DNA of 64,000 bases from Niebla homalea (Eukaryota > Ascomycota > Lecanoromycetes > Lecanorales > Ramalinaceae). Where the stretch lies: positions 62,001-126,000 of the forward strand of contig JAHGAU010000011.1 of NCBI GenBank assembly GCA_019925105.1, given 5' to 3'. A program made the translations under genes and the position numbers. The notes under the pieces are model-generated. The model searched no databases, was not told the origin of the DNA, and was given only the letters and a program-made list of their open reading frames with translations. Numbering within the stretch: the first letter of the stretch is position 1; each line of letters opens with the position of its first letter. This document shows positions 26,843 through 39,700 of the stretch, one piece after another.

Positions 26843-27025
26843 TATTTTGGCCAGGTTTTCCTTTATCTTATCCGTTACCGGGATCTTAATATATCCCGAT
26901 CCCATCCCGATTTATCCCGTATTAGTATAAGATGGGATTCTATTCACTCTATCCCGTCCCATCCCTATCCCGTCCCTATCCCGTCCCTATCCCATGGGAT
27001 ATATCCCGTCCCGCTTCCCGGAGTA

Positions 27026-27033
27026 ATTAAGTT
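27026..27033. repeat. 8-bp TSD of small hAT, right
   Basis: ATTAAGTT directly after GGAGTA, matching 26278-26285. Confidence 0.9.
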
Positions 27034-27718
27034 AAACTTATTTAAATATAAAAATAATAAAAAAAGCTTAAAAATTAAATTAAAAAATAAAAAGAATAAT
27101 TAAAATTAATAAACTATAAGAAAAAAAGAAGTTTAAAAAATAAGGTTAACTTTAAAAATATAGATTTTAATAATTAATTAATAAGAGATAAAAAATATAT
27201 TTATATACTTAAGGAAAAGAAAAAATATATAAGAAATAATCGGAATAAATAAAAGAAAATTAAGAGTAAATTAAAGCGGTAAAATAAAATAAAAGAAATA
27301 AATTAAATAAAAAGTAAATAAAAATAATTAAGTAAAAATTTTAAAAAAATTAGAAGGGATAAAACGGCAATAAAAGTATTTAAAAAACAATAAAGAAACT
27401 TAAAAATATTAAAGAAGAAATAAGGGAGCTAAGAAAAATACGGTAAATAATCTGATTAATAATTTAAAACCAGAAATAAGCCTTATTTTATATTAATAAT
27501 AACTTATTAAATAAAAACGGAAAATATTTAAATTTATAAATTTAATATTTAATAAGATAAACGAAAAGATAATATAATATCTTAAATTATTATTAATTAT
27601 ATAAAGTAACGTTAAACTGTATAAAGAATATACAATATATAAAGAAAAGATAATATTAATTAAATTAAGTATATTTATAATAATAAAAACGGATAATTAT
27701 ATATTAAGATAATAATTA
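27034..27718 (+). mobile_element. Gypsy internal segment between insertions
   Basis: Continues the Gypsy copy after the small hAT, colinear with about 55586-56260 of the second copy. It lies upstream of the RT palm motifs and has no intact frame. Confidence 0.8.
27706..27718. repeat. 13-bp TSD of full-length LINE, left
   Basis: AAGATAATAATTA, repeated exactly at 33528-33540. The related unoccupied region in the second Gypsy copy is around 56245-56262. Confidence 0.88.
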
Positions 27719-27735
27719 GATATTAATTTAATAGG

Positions 27736-29480
27736 ATGGCGACGAACAAAGGGACCCCAGAGGTCTAAAACGATACGTATATGTATAGCTTTAATAATAG
27801 TGAGAGAAGTATATTAAATGCGATAAGTAGAAGTAACGTGGTAATTAAGAATAAGGTAATAAACGGGCAAATAACCTATATTAATAAAAACGGCGATAAC
27901 GTATATAGGCAATATAATAATAATGAACCGGATAATACTTAAAATAAATAAGGGAATTAAGGTTAATAAAATATGTATATTGAAACGTATAAAACGCATA
28001 ATAATAATACGGAAGTAATAAATAAATAAAGGGGTAAAAAGGCCGGTACGGTATTAACGGCGAGGAATACGGGCGGGGGGAAAAGGCAAAAAGACCGCAG
28101 TGAAAGTATTATTAAGGGTTTATAAAAAGGAAATAAAGTTAATAAAAAGGATAAGATTTTAAGGAATTAAAAATAAAAAACGAAAACAATACGTCGCCCG
28201 GTAAATAAGGGTAAAAGGGCGGTAAAGAAAGTAATAAAAGCCTTAAAAGGACTCTTTATAATAAAATAAAAAGATATTACGTTAAAAACCTAACCAATAT
28301 TACGGATTAAGTTAAAAGGCATAAAGGACTTCTACGCGAAAATAAAGGTAAAATTAAGGGAAACGGAGCAGCTATAAGGGTTTTAAGGGGCGGTAATAAA
28401 AGCGTTAATAAAGCGTAAAGATAATAACTTAAGGTTAAATATATAAAACAAAGGTATAAAAACGGCGGCCCCTTAAATAAAAGAAAGCTAGGCGATAAGG
28501 GTAATAAAAAGGGTATTTATAATAAAAAATAAAGGGATATCGGAAAAGAAAATAACCGTATTAAGGAAGATAAGAATAATAACGGTCCGCTTATTTAATA
28601 ACGAAAAGAGGAACGTAATAGTAAAAATAAACCTATTATAATTAATAAGGGCTTTTAAGGTAATAACGGAACCGTTAATAAAATAAGTTATTACGGTATG
28701 TAAATTATAAAGTAGGGATATTTTCCTTAATATAACGTTTTTAAAAATGAAAGAAAACTTAAAGAAATTTAAAGCTTAATTTAATAAGGGAAAATATAAA
28801 TTAATTAAGGTTTTAAGGTAATCATTTATTATTATAATAAATAAGATATACTTATTACGTTTTAAGGAAGTTAAAAAAAAGGCTATATTAAATAATATAA
28901 AAAGGGAGAATATAGTTCTTTATTTAAAGCTTAAAATCGTTAATTATAAGCTTCCGTTAATAATAAAAAAATTTAATTCCTTAAGATACGTAAAAAAATA
29001 TTTTATTATTATATTAAGTATAATATTAATAAAAATATATAATAATATCTTAAATAAAAAGATTATTAAAGGGGGATTTATTAAGATAATTTAGTTATAG
29101 GATAAAGCGGTTAATATTCATTAATATTTTAAGTATTAAAGTTATAAATATATTATTATAAAATACTTTAATATTATAAAATATATAATTTATATTAAAA
29201 GCTATAATACTTATAAGTATATAGAGTTAATAATTAAGGGGCTTATAAAGGGTACGCTTAAATACGTTACGTATAATAAGGAGGGATACTTAATATAAGA
29301 TTTTAAATATATAATAAGAACCAGGGAAATTAAACGTAAAAAAACCCGGATAACCGCGAAAATCTAATGGTATAACGCGTATAAAATTAATTTAATAAAT
29401 TAATTAAAAATAACCTTAAGATATAAACTTAATTAATTAAATAATAAAAAGTAAATAATAATAAAAAGAGAAAATTCCTT
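27736..29480 (+). pseudogene. LINE ORF1 (gag-like, CCHC), decayed
   Basis: Starts MATNKGTPEV, followed by a recognisable but stop-ridden frame. Near 29115-29220 a Tyr-rich stretch has the spacing of two to three CCHC zinc knuckles whose Cys codons (TGT/TGC) became TAT/TAC. This is the normal C-terminal RNA-binding part of LINE ORF1. The product would be the RNA-binding particle protein needed for target-primed retrotransposition. The start was chosen because it is the first ATG after the TSD and is shared by the head-to-head copies at 596 and 6564. The 61-codon minus-strand frame at 27814-27999 is antisense. Confidence 0.75.
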
Positions 29481-29489
29481 ATAATCCCG

Positions 29490-32400
29490 ACCTTAAAGGC
29501 CGGCCGTCTTACGTCTTTAATAATAACCGGGAAAATATTAAAATAAAAAACGCTTAACTTTAATAAGAAGTCCGTAACTTAAACGGGTATAAAAAAGGGA
29601 GCCTTTATAAAGGTTAATATATAATATATTAACGTTTTTAAGAATAATATAGTATAACGTCCGTAATAAAGGAATTAAAATAATAATATTAATATTTAAA
29701 TTTAAAGAAATTAAAGATATCGATATTATAATAATATAAGAATTGTTATATAACCCGTATATATATTTATTTATTAACCCGGGGAAGGGGTTCTATTTAG
29801 CCTTTAAGGGAAATAAAATAATTAGAATATATTTCTTTATAAATAAATAATTCAATATAAATAATTAAAATATTACTTATTACAGTAAAAACCTTTATAT
29901 ATTCCGTATTATAAAGGAAAAAAACTTAAAAAACGATTTTAATATTTATAATATATATAACCCGCCGCCGGTTAATAAGGAAAAACCGTTTATAATATTA
30001 TTATTTAAAAAGGTCTTAATTATTTTAAATAAATATATATTACTTAAAGACTTTAACCTATATTACTATATATAAAACGAGGAAAAGTAAATAATAAATT
30101 ATGTTAAATCGGATGATTTATTAATAGTTATTGTTTAAGCTAATTTTTTATTATTAATACTATAAAAGACTATTACGTAAAAAAGTTATAAATTTAAAAA
30201 GATAATTAATTTAGCCTTTAATATAGAAGGGGTTGCCGGCGCAGTTATAACGTATAGGCTATAAAAGGACTTAAAATATAACTCAGATTATATATTAATA
30301 TAAATAATCCTGGACTAAACCGTTAATATAACCTTATTATTACCGGTAAGGAAAACGTAAAAAACAATTAAGGTAATAAAGGTTTATATAAAAGCGGAAG
30401 AGATAATAATATAGTTTATAAACCTCTTTTAATTAAATAATAAAGACCGGATCGACCTTTTTATAAAATGAATAATAAAGGTATTAAATGAAATAATCGA
30501 TAAAATAATCCCGATAATAAAACCCTCTTAAAGAATTAAAACCTATTAAAATAAAAAATATATAACCATAACCATAAAAACGAAAAGGTTAATAAAGTAG
30601 GTTTTTAAGTATAAAAATTAGGAAACACTTAATTAATGAAGGGTTACTAAAAAAAAAAAAAGAAAACCATTAAGAAAATTAAGTAAATATACTTTCAGTC
30701 TATAATATATAATTTAACGGTCTTATTTTATGGTATTTAAAAGTTAAAAAAATAAAGTAAAAAATAAAGTAAGAAATTAAAGTTTATCTTTAAATTCCCG
30801 TTTTTTAAGAAACCCGATAATATATTAATTAATACCTTTAACGGTAAGATCGAGGCCCTTAAAGGAATATTTTTCCCCTTTCCGTAAAAGATTAACCTGG
30901 ATAATATTAATAATATTATATACCCCGATCCCGTATTAATAAATAAAGTAATAATATAAGATATAATAATTAAAACGATTAATAAATTAAAGAAAAATAA
31001 AGCCCTAGGATTAAATAGGATCCTTAATAGATTCTTATTAATGGTAATGTTACCGTTTAAAAGGGTTTTTACTTACCTTTTTTAAGTATACCTTAACGTC
31101 GGTTATTATTTATATAAATTTAAGGAAATAAAAATGATTATCCTTAAAAAGCTTATTAAACCGGATTACTTTAAAGTAAAGTTTTATAAACCTATTATAT
31201 TCCTTTATATACTAAGGAAAACCTTAAAAACGGTAATAATAAAGATCCTTAGCGATTATATAAAGAATTACGGATTTTTCCTTAATTAATAAATAAAAGT
31301 AAAAAAAAATCAATTAATAAAAATAGCCCTTAAAAAATTAATTGACGGCGTATATATAGTATAAGGTTACGGGAAGAAATATATTATAAATCTTTTTTTT
31401 TTTAATATTATAAATGTTTTTAATAAAATAAATTATTAAAGGTTATTATATAACTTAAAAAAGAAAAAGATATTATCCTTCTTAATTAAGTAAATAAAGA
31501 ATTTCTTAAATAATTAAGTTACGTTAATTAACTTAAAATAAAAAATAAGTTTAATAAAGCCCGTTATAACGGGGATTCCTTAAGGATTATTTATTTTTTT
31601 TATATTATTTTTATTCTTTAACGGTTTATTAATCGAAAAGCTCGTTAAGTTAAAATAAAAGGTTTAAGTTAAAAACTTTATTAATAACGTTTACCTTTTA
31701 ACCTATAATACCTTTATATATATAAACTATTTAAAATTAAAATAAACTTATAAAATCTATCTTTAATAAGTAAAAATTTATAAAGCTTAATTTACGCCAT
31801 ATAAGTATAAGTTTATTTATATAATTAAAAGCCTAAAGCTATATAATATAATAATTATAATAAACTTGGATAAAATTATAATAAAGCCGGATACCAGTAT
31901 TAAAGTCCTTAATTTTTAAGTAAATAAGAAGCTTAATTAAAAGGACTATATAAAAGAAATCTAAAAAAAGATAACTTTATAGGAAAATTTTTTATTTATC
32001 TCGTTATATCGATATAAAAAGTTACGTTATAAAAGGCCCAGACCGTTCATTAAACCGTAATAAAGTTAATTATAATATACATTATAACCATTTAATATAT
32101 ATTTAAAAGTATTCCGGGATATAAGAAAAAGTTTATTTAAATATTATAAAAAGTCCAGAATTAATATTTAAGAATAATTAACGGTACTTATAAAGTAATT
32201 TTTATCTCAATATTAAAAATACAAGGTTTTTATACCGTTAATTAAAGTCTTATTAAATTAAATAATCACTTAAATAAAATTAAAGAAATATATATACCCA
32301 GTTATAATAATAGGAAATAAGTGGATCCGCCAGAATCTTAATAAACTTTAAGTTAAAAAGAATAAATTAAAGATACCTATATCTTTTTTATTAAGACGAA

Positions 32401-33400
32401 ATAGGAATAAATTAAAAAAAAAAATTTATTAGTATCCCCGAAGTTAATTTAAACGTATATAAACTCCCGTTAAATATAAAAAAGATTAAAATTAAAAAGA
32501 TCTAAAAAATAAAGGCTATAGCGATCGTTTTATAAAGTATGATAAAGTAGATTAAACGTTAACGGAAATATAAAGACTTTATACCTTAAGGTCGTTACTA
32601 TTTAACTCTTAATAATAAAAAGATTATTAATAAGTATCTTTACCGTTATAATATTATAAAGAAAAATAATAACGTATTAACGATTTAACTCCGGATAGGC
32701 AAGAACGGTTTAATTTACTTCTTATTTATTATATATATTAAAGGTCGGATAAACGCCGGATATAAATATAAATAAAGAAAGTAAAACGTTATATATATTT
32801 TTATTTTTATCCCTTATTTATAGAAATTAAATTAAGACTTATCGTAAAAATTAATATTTATAATTACCGCTAAATATTATTTATAAAGCGAAATATCCGG
32901 GTAATTATTAAGTTTATAATATTTACCGGATTATTATTATAATTTAACTTCGTTATAAAAATAAATAAATTATTAAAGACCTTACGGAAAAGGTTTATTA
33001 CTGGTTAAGGAAGAAAAAGAGAAACGGAAACCGGTTACGTTAATTATATAAACCGGAAAGCATTTTCTATAACCGTAAGGATATAATAATAAACGCTTAT
33101 TAAAAGTCCTTAAAGGAGTTAACGGCAATAATAGTATAAAAAAGGTATATATTAAATATATATAAATATTAATAAAAATATTCAGAAACGTTACGTAAAA
33201 TTAAGGTAATATAAATATATAAAGGAACGGAAATATAACGAGCCTAAAGGTAGCCTCTATAAAGATACGGTCGTAATATTATTAATTTTTATGGGGGAAT
33301 TAAAATATAAAAAGTATATAAATAAATTATTATTCTTTGGACGGCCGTTAATATTCTTTACCTTAAAAGATAAAGGGTAGAAACTTGGTAAACGCCGGTT
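29490..33400 (+). pseudogene. LINE ORF2 (APE endonuclease and RT), decayed
   Basis: An endonuclease domain spans roughly 29520-30300, ending in NSDYILI at 30280-30300, the RIPed form of the SDHxPI signature of APE-type LINE endonucleases. RT follows at about 30850-32000 with the catalytic FxDD box at 31677-31688 reading F-I-N-N. Downstream, a stretch near 32680-32730 reads LRIGKNGL, like the LRTGxxGL motif in the C-terminal domain of many fungal LINEs. The protein would nick target DNA and reverse-transcribe the element RNA in the nucleus. I did not find a defensible RNase H domain. No intact frame remains. Confidence 0.78.
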
Positions 33401-33502
33401 TTTACCCTAATATTATGAGTATTAAGTTTTTACGGTTATTAATAAGGTTAAAAGGCCGCGTATTAAGGAACGCCGGAATTAACTTAATTAGATCCGTAGT
33501 AT

Positions 33503-33527
33503 AAATCAATCAATCAATCAATCAATC
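33503..33527 (+). repeat. LINE 3' tail, (CAAT)n
   Basis: Six CAAT/AATC units after GATCCGTAGTATAA, immediately followed by the 13-bp TSD. Confidence 0.9.
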
Positions 33528-33540
33528 AAGATAATAATTA
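33528..33540. repeat. 13-bp TSD of full-length LINE, right
   Basis: AAGATAATAATTA, an exact match to 27706-27718. Confidence 0.88.
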
Positions 33541-35950
33541 ATAACTTAAAAAAGTTAATAATAAAAAGAAAAAACTATATATTAAAATAATATAAAGAAA
33601 AAGATAAAGTAAATAATAAATGAAAATAATAAAAACTATTGACTTATTATAGAAAGTATAATCTTAAGAATTGAATAACTTAATAACTTATTAAAGACTA
33701 TTAAAGTATAAGTATAATATTTATTAAGTTTATTTAAAATATATATATAAAATAACGGATAAATTAACCTTGAAATTAAAAAATAAAGAAATAAATATTA
33801 AAATAATATTATTATAAGTTATATTTTTAACGGATAAAAAAGTAATAAAAAGAAAAATTAATACTTTAAAATTATATAAAAAATTAAAAATATAAATAAA
33901 AGAAAAGGTTATTATATTAAAAGATATTAATTTAAATAATTAAGTATAATTTAAAATACTTTAAGTACTATAAACGTATAAAAATATAAATATAAAAAAA
34001 TTATATAAAATCCTTATAATAAACTTATTTTTATGTAAAATTATATTAAAATTAAAGATTAAGCTATATAAAGTTATTATTAAAAGGTTATTAAATAATA
34101 AGGAATAATAGCTTAAAACGATTATATAACAAAGAATTAAATTAAATATATTTAAAAATATATATAAATAAATAAATAAGTAAATATATAAAATATACTT
34201 TCCGTATTTATAAAGAAAGAAAATAAAGTTAAATTATAATTTATATTTAATTATTATTTTATATATAAAGTATTACTTATATTTTATATAAAGTTAATAG
34301 AAAAAGTATATAGTTTATTAAGAATTTTATTATATAAGACTTTTTTAAATAGATATAAAGTATAAATATTAAGTAATAAAAGTATATTTTAATAATTAAT
34401 ATTATCTTACTTTTAACGTATTAAATATTAAATAATTATAATTTATAAGGATGCCTTAAAGAACGTATATATCCTTATTTATTTTTATAAAATTTATAAA
34501 TATTATATTAAAAATTATCCTTAAATCAAACCCAGAATTATCCTTTTTTATTCTTAAAGGGGAATATAATTTTATTAACTTAACCTTTTACTTTAATAAT
34601 ATCTTTAAAGTATATAAGATATAAAAAGAATAATTTATTTTCTTAAGAAATTATTTCTTTTTATAAATTCTATAATTAAAGTTAAAGTTATTATTTAATA
34701 AGTAAAAAATTAATATAATAAAAAATAAAGTATTAAAAGAAGATTATAAAATAAAAAAATATATATAAATTAAATTTAAAAAAAATAAAAAAATACTTAA
34801 TTAATTTATACCGTAAAATATAAGAAACGTTAAACGATTTTTAAATACCGTTAATATAATAAGAAAATAAATTAAAAACTTTATAAAAAAAAACTCGCCC
34901 GTTTATCCGTTTAACCGGAAATATAAAGTAAAGATAAAAAGAATTAAAAAAAATATTGTTTTAACTTATATGAAATATAATAATAAGGGTTAAAGTTTTA
35001 TTTAAATAAGACTTAAAGATATTAATTTATATATATATTAATATTTTAAAATACGGAGCCGGATATTACATTATTTAAGTTTAAGACGGGTATATTATTT
35101 TACATATTTATAACTTACATAAGATAATTAAAGTAAAATAAAATTATAATATTTATAAATAAGAATTAATAATTATTATTACGTTTAAGGAAAAGTTTTC
35201 TTATATATTAAATATAAAAGAAATTTTAATTATATATATAAATTATAAGCTATTTATAAGGTTTATAAATATAAATTATTATAAGAATATTTTTATAAAG
35301 TAAATAAATAAATTAAAAAAACTATAGATTAAAATTAAATATATTAAAAAAAAAGATTAATAAAGCTATAAATAATTTTTTAAAAGTATCATTTAATAAT
35401 CTAGATTACGTATTTAATAAGATAATAAAGAAAATAACCTTTAAGGTATAGAAAAATAAGAATAATACGGTATAATTCTTAAAAAGTGGTAAAAAAGGAT
35501 ATTATGTTATATTAAAGGAGCTTTTTAAGAAAATAAGGAAAAATAAAATTAATATTTATAATAATATATAACTTACGATATAATAATTAAAGGGCTAATT
35601 AACTTAAAATATGGAAGGAAAATTAACGGGGAAAAACGTAAATAAAAGGAAGAAAGTAGATATAAAAAAATTATAATTATAAAGAATAATCGATAATAAG
35701 CCGGTACGGATATACAATATAAGGTTAAATAATAATTACGAAATAAAATATATATAAATTAATTATAAACTTACGGAAATATTAAAACTTAAAAAGTTAC
35801 TCTATTATAAGGATAACGATCAATATACCGATATTATTAAATACCTTAAAATAAAAATAAAGCTAAAAAAGAAAAATACGGTATAATTTAATAAGTAAAT
35901 TATAAATTATAGATTTAATTTAATTATTAATAAGTTACTTTATTAATACG
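33541..35950 (+). pseudogene. Gypsy reverse transcriptase/RNase H, decayed
   Basis: RT palm motifs are in order. A block near 34345 reads like F-x-D-I-K-x-x-Y. At 34451 the codons read M-P-stop-R-T-Y-I-S then FIKFIN, the RIPed MPxGxTNSPxTFxKFxN of Gypsy RTs. The catalytic box is at 34592-34606 (F-N-N-I-F, from F-D-D-I-F). RNase H should follow at about 34900-35700, but I could not pin its catalytic residues. The product would copy element RNA into cDNA in cytoplasmic particles. Confidence 0.78.
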
Positions 35951-35959
35951 GGAAGCCTT

Positions 35960-37200
35960 AAATAATATATTTAACAAAAAAAGATAATATAAATACTTAA
36001 AGAAATCTATAATAACGTAAAATACTTCTTATTAAAAATTATATTAAAAAAATTACGGTATCGTTATTAATAACCGGATATAATAAAAGATATTATAAAA
36101 TGTATATAAAAGTACTTAATTTATGTAAAGTAAATATATAAAAGCCGTACGGTTTTATTAAGTTTAATTAAAGTAAAAGCCCCCTTTAATTTATTTAAGG
36201 CGGACTTTATTAGCCCTTTTAAATAAATATAAGGCGGTCTTTAATATATCTTTAATATAATAAAAGATCATTTTTTACGATTTATATAGCTATTCTATAC
36301 CGTATCGATTAAAGTAAAAGACGTAATTATTACGTTAAAAGAATATATAAATTATTACTTAAAATCTATTACGATATATATAGATATCAGGAAGGTATTT
36401 ATAAATGAAAAGATAAGAAACTTCTTCCGGTTATATAATATTTAATTTATCCTTATATTAAGTATAACGTATAAAATGATAAATATAATAAAGTTTAATA
36501 ACCAGATTTAATAAAATATAATAAGGAAAACATAAACTTAATACAAATATAATTAAGTATAAACGGGAAGATTAACGATATTAAGTATTAACTTAAGATA
36601 TATTAAATATTTAAAATACGTTTTTATTAAGATTCTTTTTAAGGTTGAATTAAATATAAAATATAAATAGAACGTAATTAAATTAAAAGTTAAAATATAT
36701 ATTCTAGAAAGAATAATACCGCCTTTAAAAGAAGTAATATATAAAGCCGTTTAAGGATTTATAATAAAACGGATAAGTATTAAAAAGGAATTATAGGAGA
36801 GATTAAACGTAATAAAAAATTAATAGAAAAACCGCTATAATAAAGAAATATAAAATTAAAACCCGTTAAAAGAAGGGTAATTAATTATATAACGGGACTT
36901 TACCTTTAATCTTAAGAAATTTAAGTTTTATTAAGTTAGATTATTTATTATTAAGGGCTTTATAGGAGAATATAAAGCTTTATATATATTAAAAAGAATA
37001 AATAAAACTTTTATATTTAATTTATTTTATAAGGATTATCTTAAAATATTTATACCGTATACCGGATATCTTAAACCCTCCGATAAATTAAAGCTAAGAA
37101 TAATAAAAAAAATTAAGATTTAATAAATATAAATAAGGAACGTTTTAATCCTTTAAAAACCGTTACAATTATAAATAATATAATTTAAAAGGAAAAAATA
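35960..37200 (+). pseudogene. Gypsy integrase, decayed
   Basis: The zinc-binding HHCC region is seen near 36075-36130 (PDIIKDIIKC followed by further mutated Cys positions), the usual W-P-x-M...C..C pattern. The catalytic core begins with ADFISPF at 36200-36220, matching the first-Asp DxIGP motif of Gypsy integrases. Zinc region, then core, downstream of RT is the Gypsy order. A piece of the integrase end recurs inverted at 12666-13104. No chromodomain could be identified. Confidence 0.75.
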
Positions 37201-37239
37201 TATATAAATAATATAACGCCGTTTCTTTTATATTTTTAT

Positions 37240-39700
37240 TTTATTTATTTTTACATTTTAATATATTAGAAATCCCAAGAAAATACGGATTTAAAAATTA
37301 AAAAAAAAGAAAAAGGGAAGAAAAGGAATAGATAGCTACTTTAATAAATACCGTTAAGAAACGAAAAATTAAAAAAGAAGGGAAGTATACGTATAATAAA
37401 GATTCGGAGGAAATAAGTACGAATAAAGGGATATTAAGCCCTTAACCTTTTATTTATAGTCTTTTATTTATTATATTATAAATTACGAAACAACGAAATT
37501 ATAAAAAGTTATAATTATTTATAATTAAAAAATATTTCCTTAAAAAGAAAAAAAGAACGTATTAAAAGTAGTATATAAATGGAAGTATAGTTAAATATTA
37601 AGGTTATATATTGAAAAATCTATTTAAAAAGACGCCTTTCCTATGGACTAAAAATTTAAATATTAAACCTATTATAGATATTACGTTAAGAATATAGGTG
37701 AACTATACCGTTAATATAAATATAAAAACCATTCTAAATAACGGGTAATTAAAGTTCCGATTATACCCTTAAAATGAGAAAATATATTTAAGATTATCCT
37801 TTATTACGGTATTTACGGGGCATAAAACCGTATTAATTATCCTACCTTAATAACGGGGGCGGAAGCGGAATAAAAGGATTAATATATATATAAGGATATA
37901 ATTTAAGATGAAAATAACCCGTTATTAAAGAGGCGACCCGACGGAGATATAAATTAAATACGATAAACTTAAAAATAATCCGGAATATAGGGTTTATTAA
38001 GGTTAACGATATAAAGTTAAAGAGGGATATAGACTTCTCTTTAAAGTATAACCGTACTACCCGTAGAAGTAACCTTAATTAAAAACGTTTAAAAAGTTAT
38101 ATTTAAGTTAAGGACTTTAAAGGCTATTATATACGCGTGGATAAAGTAAAGGGAGAAACTTATCAAGGGAGAAATACTTATAAAGATATAAATAAAACCT
38201 ATTATATATATATAATACGAATAACGGACTTAAAAAGAAAAAGAATTAATAAAGGAATTCAGACAAATATATTATTTAAATAAAGAATTAATTAATAATT
38301 ACTTTATATATAAGAAGGAAAAATAACTTATTAAGATTAATATTATTAAGATTTAAGTTAAAAACATCCTTAATTAAGTTTAAGTCAGATAAATAATATT
38401 ATTTTTTCTTAAATAACCGTTTATACGATTTTATTAAAGTATTAATCCTTAAAAAGGACAGGCTATATTTTATACGGGCTTTCTTATATTAATTAAGCTT
38501 ATACGACCGAAATAAACCGGGTATACTAATAAAGCCGGATTAACGTGGGGATAACTAACGTACTTAAACTGAAAAGGTTAATTAAATAAACGGGTAAGGA
38601 AAAGGCAATATAGACGGCTGGATTAATTAAGTAAAAAATAAAGGAGATAAATAGAATAACCGAGATTACAATAATAATTAAATAATAAAACGGGATAATT
38701 AAGGATTAAAAGCAGGCTATAATAATAATAGTCGGGTATTAAATATAAAGGATAAAGGAAAGGGTACTTATTAAGGCTATAACTATTAAATTAATTATAA
38801 ATCATAATTCATTATAAAGTACGTATAACTTCTTATATTAAACTTATAATCGGTATCGGGGTTAAATAATATATAATAGATTAAAGAAAAAATGTTTATT
38901 TAAATTATATTCTAATAGTAAAAATCTATAAAAAAGAATTAATAATAGTTAATTAAAAAGTAAATTAATTTATATATACCTAAATAAAAATTATAATTAT
39001 CTAATTAATACTTAAAAATATAATTTAAATAAGCGTTATTCAATAAACCGATAATACGATAATAATTAATAAAGGTAAAACGATAATTACTATTAATTTA
39101 CTAATATTAAGTATACGCTTAAGTATTTTTACGTATACGAGAAGTGTAAACCTAAATATATACCGTAAGAAGCTCCTGAAAATAAGAAAGTTAAAATAAA
39201 TTAAGATTATAAGCGATTAACAGATATAGTTTTAAATAAATTATTCAATTAATATTTAAATAAACCTTAATAATAATAAGGATATATTTATTTAATTTAA
39301 TAAAATTAATAATTAAAGTACGCCTTTTAAAATATAGGAATACAATAGGGATAATTTTAATTAATATAATTTAAATTAAAAATTCCGAAAAAACTATAAG
39401 GATTAATATAAATATAAAGTAAATAACCGATGTTAAAGTTGTAAATTTATATATACTCTTAAAAGGATAATTAATAATTAAATCTAAGATTAAGTTAAAC
39501 TTAAGGTAAATTAATTAAAATATAAAAGGAATTAAAGATTTAAAAAGTTAAAGAAATAAAAGAACTTAAAGAAATAAAAAGAAATAAAAAAACAAATAAA
39601 CGAGAAGGACGAAGTAAATAGCTATATAATACGATTATTAAACAAGTAAATAATTAAACGTTATCTTTAATATTCTATTCGTTAATGGAACCGGTTAGGA
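37240..39700 (+). pseudogene. Extra coding-like region after Gypsy integrase
   Basis: Downstream of the integrase a plus-strand frame can be followed over most of this stretch with scattered RIP-type stops. It is rich in Arg, Asn, Gln, Pro and Glu, including a repetitive RG/NN-rich part around 38500-38760 and a Lys/Glu-rich, coiled-coil-like end near 39480-39640. Gypsy elements usually end soon after integrase, so this may be an additional ORF, a displaced gag, or captured host sequence. I do not recognise the protein. It is less RIPed in patches, for example 37770-37950. Confidence 0.4.

Larger units (their letters stand above)
26286..27025. mobile_element. Non-autonomous hAT element, 740 bp
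   Basis: Terminal inverted repeats read TACTCCGGGAAGCGGGACGG at the left and its complement at the right, flanked by the 8-bp duplication typical of hAT elements. The same termini bound the 10.4-kb hAT at 44904-55328, its likely autonomous relative. Subterminal regions are packed with GGGAT/ATCCC motifs. The interior holds a 9-bp minisatellite and a 149-bp hairpin but no gene. The 64-codon frame at 26493-26687 is only the translation of the minisatellite. It is much less RIPed than its Gypsy host. Confidence 0.88.
27719..33527 (+). mobile_element. Full-length LINE (Tad1/I-like), reference copy
   Basis: A 5.8-kb non-LTR retrotransposon with both ends and an exact 13-bp TSD. It has a short 5' leader, ORF1 from 27736, ORF2 with endonuclease and RT, and a 3' end with CAAT repeats. 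It inserted into the Gypsy pol region. It is RIPed, but less than the copy at 13105-19870. It serves as the ruler for all other LINE pieces here (1-596, 602-3840, 4018-6560, 6561-10440, 13105-19870, 45544-48445). Assignment to Tad1 rather than a neighbouring fungal clade is inferred from architecture and host type, not from a tree. Confidence 0.88.
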
